Shown piece after piece: positions 1 to 3,900 of a stretch of 5,039 nt of DNA. The position numbers were made by a program, and so were the translations under genes. Numbering within the stretch: the first letter of the stretch is position 1; the number at the start of each line of letters is the position of its first letter. The notes beneath the pieces are model-generated. The model ran no database searches and had not been told where the DNA came from. It was given only the letters and a program-made list of their open reading frames with translations. The stretch is from Oscillospiraceae bacterium. GTDB taxonomy: Bacteria > Bacillota > Clostridia > Oscillospirales > Acutalibacteraceae. Location: assembly GCA_902774165.1 (NCBI GenBank), contig CACYHJ010000220.1, positions 1 through 5,039 of the forward strand, in the 5' to 3' direction.

Positions 1-38
1 GTGTATTTGCCCTGAAAATGAGGATAAACGCAAAGCGT

Positions 39-77
39 GGGGCAACCCCGCCGTAGGGAGCGACGCCCCGGCGCTCC
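39..77. repeat. GC-rich inverted-repeat cluster
   Basis: GGGGC at 39-43 is complementary to the nearby CCCC at 46-49 and to GCCCC at 65-69. GGAGCG (57-62) and CGCTCC (72-77) form a 6-bp stem with a 9-base loop. The base composition here is much higher in G and C than the flanking AT-rich DNA. This is typical of short dispersed intergenic elements in Clostridia, but no second copy is in the window. Confidence 0.35.
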
Positions 78-171
78 GCATGAAGACTTTCCATTATATT
101 AAACCTCACCTTTACGCACATACATTCTCCGATTTTATTCATCTGATAAATGACTCCGCGGGTATACGTCT

Positions 172-215
172 TTGCATTCCTCGCCCATCCGTAAAGGGTG
201 GAACTCGGAATGCAA
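172..215. repeat. Long hairpin in the left intergenic region
   Basis: TTGCATTCC (172-180) and GGAATGCAA (207-215) are perfect 9-bp arms. Inside the 26-base loop, CCATCC (185-190) can pair with GGGTGG (196-201) through one G-T pair, giving a two-part stem. No T-run follows on either strand, so it is not a terminator. The shape resembles the palindromic units of dispersed intergenic elements; whether it recurs in the genome cannot be judged from one copy. Confidence 0.5.
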
Positions 216-230
216 GCGGAATTGACGCGT

Positions 231-258
231 AAATAAAACAGTCCGATGGACTGTTTTT
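231..258. terminator. Intrinsic-terminator-like hairpin, possibly bidirectional
   Basis: AAAACAGTCC (235-244) and GGACTGTTTT (248-257) are perfect 10-bp arms around a 3-base loop. On the plus strand the stem runs into TTTTT (254-258). On the minus strand the right arm ends in TTTTATTT (238-231). The GC core is only moderate (ACAGTCC), but the form fits a rho-independent terminator in either direction: for something entering from the left on plus, or for a transcript from the promoter at 538-509 on minus. Confidence 0.6.
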
Positions 259-270
259 AGCGGCAACCGA

Positions 271-285
271 CGAAGCTGTGCTTCG
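271..285. repeat. Short perfect hairpin
   Basis: CGAAGC (271-276) and GCTTCG (280-285) form a 6-bp stem with a TGT loop. It lies 13 bases to the right of the terminator-like stem and may belong to the same element. No T-run follows. Confidence 0.4.
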
Positions 286-478
286 CGGGTCAAGGTTCGG
301 ACGTTGCAGATTTGTTGTTTGTTTCGTTACATTTTGTCGTCGTTCCCTACCATCGTTGTGGTTTCGACTGTCGACAGAGGGCTGATCCGGCGTATTTTTT
401 ACATTTCTCGTTCGGAAAAACAAAAATCCCGCGACCGGCGCAGGACATAATTCGGATTATGTTGTAAAAGAATCAGCG

Positions 479-500
479 AATCAAAGCATACCCTTTGATT
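479..500. promoter_or_regulatory. Dyad just downstream of the minus-strand promoter
   Basis: AATCAAAG (479-486) and CTTTGATT (493-500) are perfect 8-bp arms around 6 bases. The dyad lies about +2 to +24 relative to the predicted minus-strand start near 502. That placement suits an operator for a dimeric repressor or a 5' stabilising hairpin in the RNA. Read on plus, it is followed by a T-rich stretch (TTTCCTTTTTAT), so a weak terminator is another reading. Confidence 0.35.
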
Positions 501-508
501 TCCTTTTT

Positions 509-538
509 ATAATAGCATAAATCACTGTCGTTTTTCAA
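509..538 (-). promoter_or_regulatory. Minus-strand sigma-A-type promoter with extended -10
   Basis: Read on the minus strand, TTGAAA (538-533) is followed after 18 bp by TATTAT (514-509), with TGC immediately before the -10 box (517-515). Both hexamers are one mismatch from consensus. The predicted start is near 502 and transcription would run leftward, away from the surface protein gene. No convincing ORF with a ribosome binding site lies downstream. Confidence 0.5.
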
Positions 539-776
539 GTGCCCGAACGTGTTTAAACAACAATTATAGACCGAGCCAATGATGATTTTTTGACTCAGTT
601 TTCAGCTTTACAAATTGTTATTTGCAGTTTACAGAAGAAGGAAAGATTCCTCACAGAGGACAGTGATTATGAAACATAATCCGAATTACGCGATGCGCAT
701 TTTTCACAATTTTTTCAAAGTTTTACCGTTCAATACCGCGAAACATACCACTCAGCCGGATTTCGGAAACTGCGTC

Positions 777-805
777 TTGAAATCGGTTTTTCGGCGTGTT
801 ATAAA
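777..805 (+). promoter_or_regulatory. Sigma-A-type promoter of the surface protein gene
   Basis: TTGAAA at 777-782 and TATAAA at 800-805 are separated by 17 bp. TGT directly before the -10 box (797-799) gives an extended -10. Transcription would start near 812, leaving a leader of about 25 nt that contains just the ribosome binding site. Each hexamer has one mismatch to consensus. A short leader like this leaves no room for a riboswitch or attenuator. Confidence 0.7.
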
Positions 806-823
806 GGGATCAGAAGTATTTTC

Positions 824-828
824 GGAGG
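824..828 (+). promoter_or_regulatory. Ribosome binding site (GGAGG) for the start at 837
   Basis: GGAGG is followed by 8 nt and then ATG 837. This is a full-strength Shine-Dalgarno sequence at the spacing usual in Firmicutes. It helps decide between this start and the in-frame ATG at 669. Confidence 0.85.
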
Positions 829-836
829 TCGATTTT

Positions 837-929
837 ATGAAGATTACACGTAAGGTTCTGGCTGTTCTGATGGCGGCGATGATTCTGTTTACAGTGATCC
901 CGGTCAGCGAACTGCCGATCGTGTTTGCT
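837..929 (+). other. Sec signal peptide of the surface protein
   Basis: Residues 1-31 show a basic n-region (K2, R5, K6), a hydrophobic core from about V7 to V23 (VLAVLMAAMILFTVIPV) and a VFA motif at 29-31 before Glu-Asn. This fits cleavage by type I signal peptidase. There is no lipobox cysteine, so the protein is not expected to be a lipoprotein. The layout strongly supports ATG 837 as the true start. Confidence 0.88.
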
Positions 930-3900
930 GAAAACGCAAAGACGCACACTCAGGCGGTAAAGTCCCCGGGCGGCGCAAGCACAGCAGGCCCGACGGGCAA
1001 TCCGGAACGCGCCGTTCGCGGTAATAAGATACGTACCGGTTCCTCCGACGGCGAACAGGGGAAAACCTATCAAAACACCGAGCTTGTTTACGGTTCTGGC
1101 GGAACGATCACCCGCGCCGAATGGCTGCACGATCTTTCCGTGATTTTTAAAATGAGCGTGACCGACGATACGATGCCGGATAATTATTTCTCCGACCTGT
1201 CGGAAGAGGATTCGTGGTATATCGACGTGATGCTTGCCGTGGAGTTCGGCGTGATTGATATTCCTGCGGGCGGCGAGGTGCGCGCGGCCGATCCTGCCAC
1301 CCGTGAATTTGCCGTCAAAACGTTGAATTTCTGTCTGGGCTTTCAGCTCGAGGAAGAAACATTCGGTTTTTCAGACGCCGCTTCTCTGACAAATCCGGCG
1401 GACGCGCAGATCGCGGTTGACCGCGGTTGGGTCAAGCTGATCGGCGGAGCGTTCAAGCCGGAGCAGCCGATCACCGAGACGGAGCTGCGCGCGATGATGG
1501 CCGACGCGAAAAGCGTTCTGGCCAAAACAGTGACCACACCGGGCAAAACGACAGTCACGTTTGCGGATTTTGTTCATCAGATCCCTTACGGGACAAACGT
1601 CGATATGAATGAAGACAGTCAGGTTGTCATCAAGGGATATTCGGGCACAATCAAAAAGGGCGAGGTATTTTCCGTCTTCTTCGGCGATCTGCCCGCCGTC
1701 TATATCGCCGAATCCGTTTCCGTTAAAAATGGTATAATAACCGTTACCGTGAAGGAATACGACGGGGAGGAAAGCCCCGTTTCGGCGTTGGAGATGAACG
1801 GAGAAGCGCTCGTCGATCCCGAACGGTTCGAGCCTGCCGAGGGCTTTGACGCGCAGATTGTCACAGAAATGGTCGAAGAAGAAGATGCGGGCAGTTCATC
1901 GCAGAAGTCGGCGCAGAAAACGGGCGGCAATACCGTCAGAAAAGCGCGGCGCGCCGGAAATCAAACGCGAGCGACCACGCCCGTCAAAACCATCAAGGGT
2001 TCGCTGAGCAAATCTCTCGGCAAGGGCGTCACCCTCAGCGGCAGCACAAAGCTGTATGATATGAAGCTGGATTACTCTGCGTCCCTCCTTAACAAATACG
2101 CAAAGGCGGAGCTGACCGGCAGAGCGGATATTTCCGCAAGCATCAAGGTCAGCACCAAAGGCATCCCGGCGTTTCCTTCCACAATTAATCTCGGCAAAGC
2201 GGGGATTCCCGGTATCGCCGAGGTCAGTCTCGACCTCAATCTGGAAGTCTCCGCAAAGCTGACATATGAGTTTACGGGAAGATTCGACGTCGGCGCGGAA
2301 TACAGCGGCGGAAGCTTCCGCCTGCTCCGCAGTTTCGTCAAGGAAACCTGGACGACGACGGTTGAGCTTGACGGCGAGCTGGAACTCAAAGCCAGCGCCA
2401 GCGTGAATGTAATCGACATTCTCAAGGCAAGCATTTATGCCAGGGTCGGCTTGCATATGAATTATACCGTTAAGAATTTCAGCGCCGGGACACCCGCGAA
2501 ATGCGAGACCTTTGCCATGTGGATGTTTGCGGATATCGGCGTCAGCGCGAGCGTAAACTTTCTCGGGTTAAAAAAGAGCTTCTCCGACGGGTATGTGTTT
2601 TTTGACAAAAACAACAGCCCGGTCCGCGTCTACGTCCACCGGGAGGACGGACAGATCGTCGACAAATGCTCCCGCGGAAGCGGAGATGCGAGCTACACAA
2701 GCTATACCTCGTCGCCGTACACGCGTTACGGCTGGATCGTCGGCGGCAACAGCGGAACCTATCACGGCAAGCCTTTTACGCGGTTTGAATATGAGCTGAA
2801 CGAAGACGGCGACGCGGTCATCACAAATTACAACGGCAATGTTTCCGCGGTTATCATCCCGGAAACAATTGACGGGTATACGGTTGCGGAGATCGGATCC
2901 GGCGCGTTTGAAGGGAAATATCTGCGCAGTGTGACGATCCCGGATACAGTAACGAAAATCGAAGGCGGGGCGTTTGCGGACTGCACGGCGCTGTCAACGG
3001 TGACGCTCCCGAAATCCCTGACATTCCTGGGATCCGGCGTATTTGAAAATACAAGTCTGACCGCGGTTGAGATTCCGAAATCTCTGGACGTATCAGAATA
3101 TGGCGGTGAGGGGCGCGAATATCGTTTCGGCAACACAGAATATCTAATATACGAGGGACCTTTTGCGCTGTGTGACAAATTGAAAACCGTTACGTTTGAA
3201 ACGGGAACGACGCAGATCGCGCAGGGTTTGTTTACGGGCTGTACGGGCCTTGAAAAGATCGTGATTCCGGATACGGTCACGGCGATCGAAAGCGGCGCGT
3301 TTGAAGGTTGCCTGCGCCTGACCGATGTTACGATCGGCAGCGCGGTAACCTGCATTGATTACAGCGCATTCAACAGGTGCGTTTCTCTGACGAAAATCGT
3401 TATTCCCGACAGCGTTACGGAAATCCAAAACGCTGCTTTTTCCGGCTGCAAGCAACTGAAAAACATTACATTGTCTTCGCGGATTACTGAAATTCACCGC
3501 GAGATGTTTGAACAGTGCACATCGCTGCAGACGATTGAGATCCCGGCTGCTGTGGAGTGGATTGAAGAGAATGCTTTTCAAGGCTGTGTCTCGCTTGAGA
3601 GCTTTTCTTTCACCGACGGAAGCTCTTTGTTGACCGGAATCGAACAGGGAGCTTTTATGAACTGTTCCTCTCTGAAACAGGCGATCCTGCCCGGAACTGT
3701 CGTTTCCATTGGGGATGCAGCATTTTCCGGCTGCACGTCACTGACGAAGGCAGTATTGCCGCAGTTATTGAAAACGCTCGGGAATCAGACTTTTATGGGC
3801 TGCACTGCACTGACGGACGTCACGATTCCCGATTATACGCTTACCGGTATCGCGAGGGAGACGTTCAAAGACTGTTCCGCCCTTGCCGAGATCCGGCTGC

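Larger units (their letters stand above)
231..502 (-). ncRNA. Candidate minus-strand RNA of about 270 nt (speculative)
   Basis: The stretch is bounded by the minus-strand promoter (538-509) and the terminator-like hairpin (257-231). Inside it are small hairpins: 500-479 (8-bp arms), 462-445 (ACATAAT/ATTATGT), a 10-bp palindrome CTGTCGACAG at 368-377, and CGAAGC/GCTTCG at 271-285. I checked by eye for conserved parts of SRP RNA, RNase P RNA, tmRNA and 6S RNA and recognised none. A 94-codon minus frame crosses it (423-139) but starts with TTG, has no ribosome binding site and reads straight through the terminator stem. It could equally be an unexpressed intergenic repeat. Confidence 0.22.
448..688. 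repeat. 16-bp perfect inverted repeat bracketing 209 bp
   Basis: TAATTCGGATTATGTT (448-463) is the exact reverse complement of AACATAATCCGAATTA (673-688). Neither arm extends by another base. The left arm also contains part of its own small hairpin (445-462). The 209 bases between hold the minus-strand promoter and an AT-rich stretch. Sixteen exact bases are unlikely by chance at this distance, although part of the similarity could come from the self-complementary CATAAT/ATTATG core. Confidence 0.65.
1..776. other. Intergenic region without a convincing protein gene
   Basis: Apart from the hairpins, promoter, terminator and inverted repeat listed separately, I see no tRNA, rRNA or known riboswitch. 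A plus frame enters at the left edge and ends at TAA 230-232, three bases before the terminator-like stem. It could be the tail of an upstream gene, but it spans both hairpin elements and its residues look like translated repeat. A minus frame starts at ATG 121-119 (GGAG 5 nt upstream) and runs off the left edge through the GC-rich repeat, and is likewise doubtful. Bases 540-776 are AT-rich and hold only the right inverted-repeat arm and the in-frame upstream extension of the large gene. Confidence 0.6.

Noticed and set aside
1..121. Minus-strand frame from ATG 121-119 running off the left edge, with GGAG 5 nt upstream
   Set aside because: Only 40 codons are visible, and most of them translate the GC-rich inverted-repeat cluster. 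No domain is recognisable.
193..208. T-box-like motif (AAGGGTGGAAC)
   Set aside because: It resembles the T-box antiterminator core AGGGTGGNACCGCG for its first half only. The ACCGCG part is not kept, the stretch is explained by the nested hairpin, no stem I features were seen, and the nearby gene is not amino-acid related.
2..232. Plus-strand frame entering from the left edge and ending just before the terminator-like hairpin
   Set aside because: It could be the tail of an upstream gene, but it passes through both the GC-rich repeat and the 172-215 hairpin and shows no recognisable domain. Not strong enough to call as a gene without the sequence to the left.
139..423. Minus-strand frame of 94 codons in the intergenic region
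   Set aside because: It starts with TTG, has no ribosome binding site, reads through the terminator-like stem and the 172-215 hairpin, and its residues look like translated repeat. I could not link it to a known protein family.
590..623. Second plus-strand promoter with TTGACT at 590-595
   Set aside because: The -35 box is good, but no acceptable -10 box lies 16-18 bp downstream (AAATTG, AATTGT or ATTGTT). The promoter at 777-805 is much better.
1896..2456. Minus-strand frame of 186 codons opposite the large gene
   Set aside because: It is a shadow of the GC-rich coding frame: it overlaps a gene with a clear signal peptide and domains, and has no family resemblance of its own.
2828..3581. 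Two minus-strand frames (175 and 145 codons) opposite the LRR array
   Set aside because: They are antisense readings of the repeated LRR codons; the periodic sequence explains their length.
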